A stretch of 64,000 nt of DNA from Patiria pectinifera. Lineage: Eukaryota > Echinodermata > Asteroidea > Valvatida > Asterinidae. The stretch spans positions 29,762,392-29,826,391 of the forward strand of contig CM057142.1 in assembly GCA_029964075.1 (NCBI GenBank). The letters are read 5' to 3'. The notes beneath the pieces were generated by a model, which did not search any database, was not told the origin of the DNA, and saw nothing but the letters and a program-made list of their open reading frames with translations. Below are positions 12,425 to 23,914 of this stretch, in pieces (within the stretch, counting starts at the first letter, position 1; each line of letters opens with the position of its first letter). The position numbers and the translations under genes are program-made.

Positions 12425-12707
12425 CAATTTGAAATGAGGTAAATATGTAAAAATAAAATAGTGTATAATTAGCTGAGTATATGTACAACAAACGGAAGTT
12501 GTTGAGAAGCTATTGCTTTCCCTGTGTTATTGCGACTCTGTACAAATTTTGTTTCTTTTTCGACCGGACGTTGCATAAGAGCACCGTTTATGCATGCTCC
12601 ACATACGAGGCAACGGGTACCGTTTATACACGTGTACACAGCGAAATACCTGCGCACAGTCGTGACAGTGCGCAGACTTTGGACGGAACATTGGCCTCGT
12701 GGGTTTC

Positions 12708-12718
12708 GGGGAATCCCC
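12708..12718. promoter_or_regulatory. kappaB-type motif upstream of first exon 3
   Basis: GGGGAATCCCC fits the Rel/NF-kappaB consensus GGGRNWYYCC and lies about 290 bp upstream of the TATA-like box. The corresponding site in copy 1 (6259-6269, GGGGAATACCC) has lost the consensus by one base. Function is inferred. Confidence 0.35.
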
Positions 12719-14100
12719 GGGACCAGGCATATAGACCGTGCGGGTTATAACTAACAGTTGTGCAATAACCTCACTATTAGGCCGGGCTCTATTGCAGTTT
12801 GCGAAATCAATCGGTTTTTAGTATTTTGACGAGTTAGTGGAGCATCGAGATGATGTTAAAAATAAACTCAGTGTATATAAACGTGTACAGCTGGTTTTTG
12901 TTATATTTCTATTGCTAACTTTAAAAAACGATTTCCTCGAGTTTAGTTATTGAATTTTTTTTTTATTGCAACAAATCCAGAAGAAAAATGAGGAATCGCG
13001 AGAACGGGGACAAACCCTTTGAACTACCGGACACAGGTGAGAACATCACTTCAATACGTAATACGACGTTTATTGCAACATGATCCAATCTTTACTAATG
13101 AAAAGTGTGGATGGTGGTTTTGGGTGAAAAAAATAACCCTATAAGAATAATGGGAAATAATATTACAATACATGTATCGGAAATATTTTAGTGCGAGATA
13201 CTCCCTTCATTATTTGACAATGTGAAAATTAATGGTCTTATGTAGGAAAAGGTATGCGAAGCTGCGTGGGATACTCACTGAAGATCGTTACCTTCCTTTT
13301 GGCCGTCCACCCGTTAGGTTTGGGGTACAGCTATGGCAGTAGCGGATCGGGGGTGGGGGGTGTTTTTGCAACTTACGACTAATGTTATGGTGCTAGTTAA
13401 AAGGGGCCAATAAATTGGATGCTAAAGTTCTTAAATTTATTATCAAACGGTCTCAATGCAGGAGAACTGAATACGGTGACAGGAGCAGTGGCGGGGTAGG
13501 GGGAGGGGGACACAGTCCCCGCTCGAGGGCGGTGACTACTCTTGTGCCCACCCCCCCCCCAGCCCCCGCCCAGAATTTATTTTTTGAAGGGGGAGCGAAA
13601 ACGAGCTGTATTGTTCAACCCGATTGGGTGTCCATCCAGAAAATTTCCCCCGTGCAAATTGCATCTTACGTATATATTTCAGCATCAATGACGTTGAGGG
13701 GGTAACAATCTTATTTTTAAAAAAATGATGTCAAAAATAGTCAACATTGATGCAACTTCAATCGACACCATTTGTATTTGCACCTTAGTGTTTTTATGTT
13801 ATTTCACTTTTGAATTGAGTGCGTTAGTAAAAACAAAACATCAAAAAATGAATATATTTTGTTGACGCAATGCGAAAATACACTAGAGATACACGTTTTT
13901 CGAGTTACAAACGCAGGGTGATCAGGCAAACAATTATTTCATTGGACATTGCCCAGTTAAGTTGTGAATATTTTTATTTCAGAACAGAAAAAAATGAACC
14001 ACGAAATGCAGCCTTTTGCAGTGAAACTGGTTGTTTTAATTTGAAAAAAAAATTGCCTCCATTGATTCGATAAATTTCAGTATACATTGTATTTACACGT

Positions 14101-15110
14101 ACACCTTACTTCCGGTTTGATGACGTCATCATTTAAAAATGTGCAAACTGAAATTGATGTAGTTCAGAGAGGATACATATTCAACATGAATTTAAAAGAA
14201 GAACGTCTGAAAATATAAAATGTACAATGAATGTATAGTGTGTGTACTGATTACACAAAACTTCCGGTTTGATAACGAATGGTTATCACCCTTTCGGTGA
14301 TAACGTCATGCATTCCTTTTTTGTGTTTGGCATCCCTCACTAAACATTTCCATAAACTTTTTTTATCGTAGTGAAATTCATCCGTTTTCAAGTTATATTC
14401 GATTCTCATTGCACTTCTGGTAACACCGGACGCAAAGGTCAAAGGGCTTTAAGCTCAGGGATCCAACACATTGACCAATGTCTAACTGATCACCAAAAAT
14501 GAGAGCAGTTCTAAATTTATGTGAAAATTTATAGTTCAAAGTAATCTTTCAGATTTTGATCTTAAAATTTGATACCTGGTGACGTCATGATGACGACACA
14601 CAATTGTTCACATCTTCGGACCAGGGTTCAGGTTCATACCAGGTTTTATCATAATCCCGTAAAAACGTCAGGAAGAAATTTTGGTTTGCTTTGATATAAG
14701 GCTCATGTCTATATTTTGAATTCACCTAACTTTGATCTTCCGGTAGCCCCGGAAAAAAAGGGCAAGCGACTTCACGTTGAGGACAAAAATGTTATCAATA
14801 ATGATCTATGTGATTACAAAGTACAAACATCAGTGATTATTTTGTTCAAGAGTTATAAGTAAAGAAGCTGATCAATTTTTCTAAAATCGCTCGTAATTTG
14901 ATATATGATGGCGTTATCATGACGTCCGAGTAATATGCACACCTTTGGATCAGTGATGATGATGTTAGTTCAAAGTTCCAAGTTTATATAACCGTTGAGA
15001 AAAAAAAACCGCGAAGAATAATTATTTTCCGGAGAAAAAAAATAGAAAGAAAAAAAGAGGGAAAGAAGGGGAGAATATTAATTCTTCCCATTTTAAAATG
15101 GTCATTGGGT
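14101..15110. other. Copy 2-specific stretch with CRE-like palindromes
   Basis: This block has no counterpart in copy 1. It contains TGATGACGTCATCA at 14118-14131, TGACGTCA at 14580-14587, an imperfect gttatcacc...ggtgataac hairpin near 14281-14305, and repeated cttccggtttga words (14108, 14261). No gene was found. Confidence 0.4.
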
Positions 15111-15438
15111 CATCCCTGACCACCCAATAAAGAGTTATATCCCATCTGCTTTTATCCGAACGGTAAGCTAAGACAAACATGTACACTTTCACTCTGTAAT
15201 ATAATTCGTCATTCTAAAAAGGGGATGTCAAAGCAAGGCCCCTGTGGCAGGAAAGTGTAGACAGTATAACTTCCGGACAGAAGTAGAATATTTTTTTATG
15301 CTGTTCACGTCATGTGAACAGTTTGTTTCAATTTAAGCATATCGGTTGTCAGTTTCATTTCTGTATTAGAGTGGAAACTCCGTCCGCTGCTGACTAGAAA
15401 GTTTAAACCTGCGCAAGTGTTTCGCTCCACTGTTTTAA

Positions 15439-15954
15439 AGGGAAAATACAACATTTGCAAACATAAAAAAATAAAACTACCTAATCATTTTGAAATACCT
15501 TACTGGACTGTTAGTGAATGACAGTGTAAAGCATCCTGTAAAATCATGGCACCTGGTATACTGTCATTTTCAAGAAAAGTGGTATTTTTGTATCAATTTC
15601 CAACGCTGGTCGGCCGACCAGCGTTGGAAAAAACTTTTTTTCTTCTTCAAATACTGGCCCCAATTGACCATCGCACTTGTTTGCAATCGATTACACACCT
15701 ATGAACGGGTACAAGCCAGCTAGACTGGTTCCCTGACCCTACAATTCCCCAATATATATAAACTGTTCTGTTTCTTTTTAAATGGAGTCAGGGAACCAGA
15801 CTACAGGAAAACGATTGTATTTCTTGGTTTTTATAGCATTTTCGAACCCAAAACCTCAAAAAAGTCAGTGTAACTATATTTGCTATATATTTCCAACCCC
15901 CCAATTCCATCCATTTCTGAAAATTACAGCAAAAGCAAATGATGTATATTCCCT
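15439..15954. mobile_element. TTAA-flanked MITE (piggyBac-like), copy 1
   Basis: The element starts AGGGAAAATAC and ends TATTCCCT, and is flanked by TTAA at 15435-15438 and 15955-15958. Duplication copy 1 (about 9022-9040) shows the empty site. Inside are a 34-bp perfect palindrome (15597-15630, core GGTCGGCCGACC) and an inverted pair agactggttccc/gggaaccagact. Assignment to the piggyBac group rests on the TTAA target only. Confidence 0.65.
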
Positions 15955-16132
15955 TTAAAAGTAATGTGATGCAACTGGTTTCGTACAAGTGACACCCTAG
16001 TTGACCGATCAGCAGAGGATGTACGTATTCCATTAATAAAACATAGCGACATTAATGTTAGGACTTGCAGCGTGTCAAGGACTAGACTTGACTAGCAAGT
16101 GTGCTATTCTCTAGCCCTTTTATCCCGTTGTA

Positions 16133-16597
16133 CAGGGTGGTGCAAAAAGAAGGAAATCCACTGTTGACAGAAATTTTAACCTACTTACTTAACTTATCTG
16201 AACTGGTTGTTTTTTTTACATAATGTAGTGAAGTATAGCGCTTCAACCATACGTGGTGAAAAAAATGCAAGAATATTGTTATTATGCTAATTTGAATACA
16301 AGTCACCAAAGTCATTGTTGTCCACGTGTAAGTATAGTGTTTTTTTGTCTTCAAGTCAAGCTCCGGAGCTCAGTCAAGAGGATTGAATAAAGCCGTCCGT
16401 GGACAAACAGATTTGGCACATGACATTTTAAACTGCCATATCTCAGAGACAAAATAGTATGCATTTGCAATCATTTTTTTCGCCATTATGTTTAAAGATC
16501 AGTATTTGAATACCATAAATTGAATTTTTGAAATGTGCTCAACACAGAGGTGAAAATTGCTGTCAAAAGTGGGCTTCCTTCTTTTTGCACTACCCTG
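16133..16597. mobile_element. Tc1/mariner-type MITE, family M1
   Basis: The terminal inverted repeats are CAGGGTGGTGCAAAAAGAAG at the left and its near complement at the right, with TA duplicated at 16131-16132 and 16598-16599. It is 465 bp long and has no coding capacity. Related copies lie at 34745-35612 and 59801-60252. Confidence 0.75.
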
Positions 16598-16726
16598 TAG
16601 ATCTGTTGTTAATTTTCGATGAGTTTTAACGTGGATGCTATTTCTTTACATCTGTCAAATGGTTAATTAACCAAACCAAACCAAACCAAACTTGATTAAG
16701 TTTATTTAACAGCCCGTCGTGACAAA

Positions 16727-17013
16727 CAGGGGGAAATAAAAAACAATTTTTGAATGAACAATTCACATGCATCCCCATGAGAATTGTTTCCTTTTACTGA
16801 AAGAACACTTACTTTTTTGTGATCCGTGGACAGAACTTTAAAACGGTGTTTGTGTTCAAAATTCCGTAACTTGAAAAGTGATTTGAATGATTCATATACT
16901 AAATGAAAGCTTAATGACTGGGCTTTGATATCCTAAATTTTGAAAGTGCTACAGGAAAAACTTCATTCAAAGTCGGTCCTGCCATTTTGGTTTGGTATTT
17001 TTTTACTCACCCT
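16727..17013. mobile_element. MITE fragment, family M2
   Basis: The right end tttactcaccctgta and the internal words gatccgtggacagaac and aaattccgtaacttgaaaag match the M2 copies at 34844-35345 and 57438-57936. The left end is degraded, so the start is approximate. Confidence 0.5.
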
Positions 17014-17189
17014 GTATTGAGCAAGGGGGGTACCACTCTTTAATCGAAATGCATTAATCCCAAAATGTATTAAATATATATAGTACATATCGACATACGG
17101 TTAAAAAAAAACATTAAAAAGCAATAAAACAAAAATGTCGCCGAACACGTAGTGAATACAAGGCATAAAAAAGATAACATGAAAGACAC

Positions 17190-18740
17190 TGTCGTAAAGC
17201 AAAGGTGATCAAGGAAGTTCAAGAAAAATTGTGGAACCAATTCTCAGGCAGTGTAACAGCCTCGTGAATACATCGTAAACAGGAAACTTAATTGCGACAA
17301 TGCCTTTTCTGTTTTCTTTATGGACACTGCCTTTTGTCAAACAGTTTTAAAAGGGACCTCACCTGGGGATTAGATATTTGTTAAATGGTCTTACACCTTC
17401 CTACTCATCTGCTGGACAATAGGGTCAGTAAAAAAAGGGAATAAAACATTAAAAAACACTAGCACCGAAACAAAGGTTTCAAGGAAGTTCAAGAAATATT
17501 ATGGAACCAATTCTAAACCAGTGTAACAGTCTCGTGTATATTGCTAGATTAATGGAAAATGCCTTTTGTCAAGAAGTTTGAAAGGGACCTAGCTCACATG
17601 GTGATTAGATATTTGTTTTGGCAAGTGATCTTTTATTGGCGAATGGGTATTTTATCTTAAACCTTCTACTTATCCACTGGACTACAGGGTAATAAAAAGA
17701 GGAGAATGAAACATAAAAGACACTAGCATCGAACAAAGGTTTCAAGGAAGTTCAAGAAATATTAGGGAACCAATTCTAAACCAGTGTAACAGTCTCGTGT
17801 GTATTGCTATATTAAAGGGAATGTATATACATCATTGGCTTTTGCTGTAATTTTCAGAAATTAACTATTTGTGGGGTTAGTTTTATAGATCAAATATTGT
17901 TACACTGACATGTTTGAAGTTTTGTGTTCGAAAATGCTGGAAAAACCATGAAAAACAAAAATGTTCAGGTAGTCTGGTTCCCCGACTCCACTAAAGATGA
18001 AATGGATTTTTAAAAAATGCGGGAAAATTGTAAGGTAAGGGAACCAGTCTAGCTGGCCTGCACCCGTTCATGACCCGTGGAACCAATAGCAAACACAATT
18101 TGGACTGGGAAAAAATGGTAAACTTGGAGCAGTAGTTGAAAAATAGTTAGGTTTTTCCAATGGTGGTCGGCCGACCACCATTAGAAATGTATTCAAAAGT
18201 ACAATTTTTCTTGAAAATGACTTCACACCAGGTGCCCTAATTTTACATGATGCTTTAGACTGTCATTTACCAACATCCTAGTAAGGCATTTCGTAACAAC
18301 TTGGTAGTTTTATTTTTCGATGTTTGCAAATGTTGCATTTTCCCTTTAATTGAAAATGCCTTTTGTCAAGAAGTTTCAAAGGGACCTAGCTCACATGGCG
18401 ATTAGATATTTGTTTTGGTAAATGATCTTTGGCAAATGGGTATTTTATCTTAAACCTCCTACTTATCCACAGAACTACAGGGTAATAAAAAGAGGAGAAT
18501 GAAACACAAAAGACACTATAAGCACCGAAACAAAGGTATCAAGGAAGAAATATTATGGAATCAATAATTCTAAACCGGTGTAACAGTCTCGTGTGCATTG
18601 CTACATTAATGAAAAATGCCTTTTGTCAAGAAGTTTCAAAGGGGCCTAGCTCACATGGTGGTTAGATATTTGTTTTGGCAGGTGATCTTTGGCGAATGGG
18701 TATTTTATCTTACACTTCTTACTCAGTATAAAAAAACAGT
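17190..18740. repeat. Tandem array, ~265-bp unit, four units
   Basis: The unit start marked by caaaggt..caaggaa recurs at about 17200, 17471, 17733 and 18531; the third unit is interrupted by a 530-bp TTAA MITE. Shared words include gtgtaacagtctcgtgt, aaatgccttttgtcaa, agctcacatgg and ctacttatccac. Duplication copy 1 has only a single unit (about 9340-9900), so the array expanded after the duplication. Confidence 0.7.
17816..18345. mobile_element. TTAA-flanked MITE (piggyBac-like), copy 2, inverted
   Basis: This has the same ends as 15439-15954 in opposite orientation, flanked by TTAA at 17812-17815 and 18346-18349. Neighbouring array units give the uninterrupted sequence (gctagattaatggaaaatgcc at about 17541), which defines the insertion precisely. 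The internal palindrome is at 18156-18184. Confidence 0.75.
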
Positions 18741-21700
18741 GACCTAATGAAAAAAAAGCAAAATATGTGGCTCGCCCAATTTAATCAAAATAACATAGGG
18801 ATTAAGTACAAATCATTGACTAGTAGGCCCTAACTGAGAATTTTTTTCACGTAATGTGCGTACTGCGTTCACAAGTTGTGTTCATTTTTTTTTATACAAA
18901 CATCGCAAAATTAGCTGTCCACCAATGATCCGCACTTACCGTTCAAATACGATGAAACAAGGGCAGTTTCCTGACTTCATGAATGAACGGAGATTTGCAC
19001 ACACACACACACACAATTGACACAAATCACCATCATTGTTTCAGAAAAAAATCCTCGAATTCAGACACGAAATCTGACGGTTAAGCTCGCTCACAAACAT
19101 CTCGGAAGCTGTGGGCCAACGAATTCCTGTTCATGCATGAGTCACGTGATGTGCCATGTAATTTCTGGAAGGAGTAGTGTTTCGAGTACAACAAGATCAG
19201 ATTTTTGACCCCAGTGACCCCATGATGACCTTTGACCCTAGTTTGGCTATGTGCCATGTTGGGGCTGTTCTACTGATACTTTTGACAAAGTTTTGTTTAG
19301 TGAAACGGTCAAAATATGTTGGAGCAATAGACAATGTCAACGTTTGTTACTAACAAACGGATTAAACGGAGAGACATGATGATTTGTTGAGCTACTATAT
19401 CCCGCAGCTGAAAATACTCTGTCAGTCTTGACAAAAATTATAACAATCTCATTGTATCGGAATGCCTGATGTGTGTATAGATCCCTTGTTCTCACACAGC
19501 TCAATGGCTTCAAATTGCATTCCGTGGACAGCTGTTTACTGGAGCATTTCAGTAAAATATATCTTCTCGTAGTATGGATCAATTTCAGTAATACCTTTTT
19601 TTTTTAAGAGCAAAAGAACATGCTCGTTTAATACAATTGTATGCTTCGTTGGTGTGTCAAATTCAGTTGATTTTTAAGGTGGAAAAATCTTTAATCCAAG
19701 ACACTTTCTTTTTGACTCATTCTGTATACTTTTATATCTAATTGAATAATTTCTTCCTGTATGGGCAGGACCAGCAGCTCTTGCATTCTGTGGGGCAAGA
19801 ATTACTGTTTACACTTGAAATGCTCTGATTCTTTTAGGTTTTGACGAGGATCAAGTACTTGTCAAGGCCCACTCGCTCCCTCCCCACCCCATCCGCGTCT
19901 TCTTTGAGTGCGCACACCGTCCCATCCATGAAATTTAAAGGGTTCATGAGCTGAGATGAATTTTCTGAGAAACAAATTTTTGTGCAACTTTCTACTCATC
20001 TTAAATGTATGAAAACTATTTGACATCCCTTTTCGGTTAATTTATTGAGAAGTGCACTTCTTTAAACTTTAAAAAAAAATGTATCTGTTTTTCCGGACAA
20101 CTGAGGTCGCTGTTGCTGTGATGTCATTCCAGGAAGATACTGTTCAGTTTAGGGCTTTTCTGTTCAAAATGTGAACCCAAAATTTGCTCATTGACAACAT
20201 TGGCACACTGCCTTGTACTTACACAACAACGTACGAATCGCCAAAGAAAAGAAACTTCTTGACAGCAAAATATCCAAAATTCGAGCAACTGTTTGTTTCG
20301 GAGATACATCACTGGCAGCTTTCAGAAATAAATGGATTTAGATGAAACGGACGCAATTTATAGACTTTGGGGAATGGTAAGTTCAGAGAATCAGTTTCTT
20401 GAAAATGTCAGCACAGCATTGCAAATGTTGTATCTTCCCTTTAAACGCCCGTAGAAAGGTTGTCAGTAGATATTTTCAACTGCATCCCATGTACACTGTT
20501 TTATACTTTCGATTTAAACTTTCGCTATTAATGCTGAGTCATTTTTGGGTGGTAAAACAAAACAATGTACGATTTAATTGAGATACAAACATTTCCTTTT
20601 CCTTTATTGCTGTAATAACGATGACCATATCACATAAATCGAAAACGGTTGATCCGGTTGCACATTTTCCATTTCAATATCACATGTTGGGCGTTGTTAT
20701 GATCTATTTCTATCTCAGTTTTACGATATGTTACTATAATTAAGCATTAGCGTGTCTCTTTTTTGTGGGGGAGGGGGTGGGAAGGGGGGGGGGACAGGGA
20801 CAACTTTTCCCAGCTGAAACTTCGCCCTTTTTAGAGTTCACTCCTTCAAGAACTCAACCGGTAGGCCTACAAGTATACCAGCTCCACGCTCTGACCCCTC
20901 CTCCTTGAACATCGCTTTATAATGACCAAAACCTTCTACAAGTGTCAGAAAAAATTGTCTGCCCTACCCCTATAACTAGGCCTGTACACCACTTATAGGA
21001 TCATTTGCTTTTCATGCAATTTGCTCGTTTCCAATAAAAACACCACTCAACCTTGATCCAAACTTTGGAAGAATGATCAAAACCGAACCTGTTGAAATTT
21101 CAGTAGATAACACTTTTCGAGAAAACAGTGACAGCCTTTTCGTCAACAGAACTCTTCATTAAAAAAAAACCCCGTCATTGATCGTTGGAAATAACCTACA
21201 TTTCTTGATTTCTTCGTATTAGCAAGCCAGACGGAATAATTTCTTGGGGACTCGGAGTTAAATAGTATAGTACGATATTTAATCCAACAGGCCTTTTGAT
21301 AATGATTCGGTAGTGCATGGGTATGGTGTGCATTGACTGCACGAAGGTCATGTCAATTCGACAGTTCGCTCGCGCAATGTGCAAACTCTTATGAACAATG
21401 GATAAACCAAACACGTCACGCGGTCCTTGACAAGTATATTGATAACAAGCTATTAGCATTCACCTGTACCTCAGCTGGGTTTTTTCCATACATATTGACA
21501 TCACACAGGTATGACATGACGTAGTGCGGTAACACACGTTGCGACATCAAATGGGAATAGCAGGGATTTCCCCACTTCGATGATGAAAGCTAGCTGCAGT
21601 TGTTATGAATGGATGACTCACACCGTGTGGAATGCCATTCATGGTGTCCTGAATAGTAGCGGGGTCAGGTAATACATGTACGTCATTATCGATTAAAGGG

Positions 21701-22109
21701 AATCGCTAAATTGTGATCAGTTCAATTCAGTTTTATCTTGAAAAAAAATGCACGGACTTATAATGTTCAATAAGAATTATTCAAGCCTCATGTGATATTT
21801 AAATATAATAACGGAGGTCTCTATTAAGCAGTCTTATCAAGTCGCTGAACTTCCTGGTGACTTTTTTTGTAAGGACGAATTTGGAGGACGATTAGGGGGT
21901 GATGGAAAAATCCTGGAACTTTTCCGGAGGCTGTGGAACTTTGAAAAAAAAAAGTGAATTTCTTTCCATTACTTGTTTGTGTATACTTCTTTGTGTGTTC
22001 AATTAAGGTGACCGAATTCGTCGTACATGTATATGGTCGGTGGTATGTTTTTGTTCACAGAGGTGATCTTACCATCCAATCACTTGTCAGCGTGTGTGTT
22101 TGTGTGTGG

Positions 22110-22440
22110 GGTGTTCTCGTGTAGTAAAGTTTTTGAGTTTGAAAGTGTAGTTTCAAAATGCTCTTATTTTAAATAGAATTAATTTCCCTGGCTAAAATTC
22201 GGACTCAATATCCCTTTTATAAAACTCTTCCATTTGCGACGGATCAAAATACCTTCCTAGTTTTTGAGTAAAGTCCATATATCTATTTCGTGATAACCTT
22301 GTGGAGACAAGACTTCGTATTATATTGCCCTGTGGAGACCTATACAATTTTTTTTCTCTATTGTGTGCATGTCTCCAGAGGGCACGGTGTATCAAATCAA
22401 AGAAATGTCTCCACAAGGATACACATTCCAGTACGTGTGA
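22110..22440. repeat. Dispersed repeat R, plus-orientation copy
   Basis: From ctcgtgta to ccttgtggagac it matches the reverse complement of 56950-57170, including gaattaatttcc, aaattcgga and tttgcga. Both copies carry several gtctccacaagg words near their ends, suggesting terminal repeats of a small non-coding element of unknown class. Confidence 0.5.
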
Positions 22441-23126
22441 TCGTGCATGTTTATGGCGTAAATCGAGGACACACGTGACGAATCATCGAGAGTCAAACAG
22501 GATCCGGGTCAAATCGAGGATGACCTCGATTAGAAAACGTGTACAAAACCAACTGGAGCTGTTGCAAAAAGTTGAGTACATAAACAAAAGATCGATGATG
22601 AGGAACAATAAAAAAATCCTCGATTAACACCAATCATTAAATAAATAAAAGGAATAATCGTAACATGCACAAAACATTTTCCTTAAGGAAATTCACTGTA
22701 TTTTTAATATCAAAATTGGTGCCCTTCATTACATGGTACAAATTATAAGAGCTACAAGTAGCAGAAATAGTGCAGTATATACAGCGAAATTAGATTGTAT
22801 ACAAATATGCAACAACAATTTGAAAATCGCAAACTGGTTACTCTTAAGAAAATTGTCAGTCCTCAGAAAACGCGCTTATATGGTTGGCCTATTGTAATAC
22901 AGAAACAATAATTTAAACCTAAAAACTTTTAAGTTATATATTATCAATTGTGCTTTCTGAAATATTATGCTAATAAAAATTATCTGGCCTTGAAGTTTCT
23001 CGTAATAAAAACAGGCTATAGGGCCTAATAAAAGTATTAAATACTATAAATAAAATATTGAAAATACAGTTGAACTGTTCTCAGCCATGCACAGACTGTG
23101 TTTTGTGTGCCATGTTCAAAATCAAT

Positions 23127-23132
23127 TTTATT
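23127..23132 (-). terminator. Possible poly(A) signal of gene B
   Basis: AATAAA on the minus strand lies about 350 bp beyond the gene B stop codon. Placement is plausible but unproven. Confidence 0.3.
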
Positions 23133-23481
23133 TGGGTCGAGGATGCACCAATGCATATGCATTACACACATTTCTCAACATGAGATACCGAATTTAGATT
23201 TGCAGATAATCCATACGAAAATTAAACTCTGTCTTGGACTTATGTTTGTCCTGGATAAACAAAAAACAAAGGACATGGATGTTTGCTCGACGTATTTGAC
23301 ATTTAGGGACGTAGCTCTGCGGATGTGCAAAGTACATTTAATTTTGATTGAATTAATGGAAAGCAACAGCAGTTTGGCAGCATAGTATAGGACGTGGGCA
23401 ACTATATTATTTTCTTCAAGACTATCCCAATTTACGGTAAGCATTCTACCAACTCTGGTAGAGTACCTCAGAATTTCGCAC

Positions 23482-23914
23482 CTAACATTGTGTCACTGCT
23501 GAATCAACAACAGCACTACCACAGCATATAGAGTTTGCTCCGTAGAGTTTTGGCACGATATTGCCGTCGCAACACATCCGAGTCTGGGCGTCCGATATGT
23601 ACGCGTCTCGGCAACACTCCCCATTTTCCGTAGCGGCGTGCATCGTTCCACTACAATTAACGTGCATTGTGCCGCGGGCGTCACGCAAACTGTGGCAGTT
23701 CCGGTTCCCATTGGCGCTCAGTATGTATGACGCACTGTGTGATGCCGTATGGAAACAACACAACTGGTTGCTAGGGTGAAAGAGTTGGTTGCCACAGCAA
23801 CGGGAGCCGCTGGTATCCCTGTGCAGGCTACCATCGCAGCATCTTTGCTGGGAATCTGTTGGGTCGTAGGTCAGCGCGCCGCAGCACAGAGTGTGTGGCG
23901 TCTCTTTGGGATAT
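23482..23914 (-). CDS. Gene B exon 12 (terminal)
   Basis: The acceptor is atctcatttcag. It encodes residues 706-849 with seven pairs (LCCGALTYD, RCCDGS, RCCGNQLFHP, LCCFH, ECCRDAYI, MCCDGN, ICCGSAVVD) and an NCSG sequon, ending DSAVTQC before TAG at 23484-23482. Confidence 0.9.

Larger units (their letters stand above)
12010..20840. repeat. Segmental duplication, copy 2
   Basis: This is the counterpart of 5650-11038, lengthened by insertions: TTAA MITEs at 15439-15954 and 17816-18345, a Tc1-like MITE at 16133-16597, a related MITE fragment at about 16727-17013, and a tandem array at about 17190-18740. Similarity is visible in blocks from the signal exon to about 20840 (ttcactccttcaag), where copy 1 is cut by a hAT relic. 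Confidence 0.75.
20841..23481. other. Intergenic DNA and 3' flank of gene B
   Basis: No supported exon is present. The stretch contains one dispersed repeat at about 22110-22440 (related, inverted, to 56950-57225), A/T-rich sequence, and a possible poly(A) signal for gene B at 23127-23132. Confidence 0.5.

Noticed and set aside
17190-18740. CRISPR-like array
   Set aside because: Units are ~265 bp direct repeats with no short repeat/spacer structure, in a eukaryotic genome.
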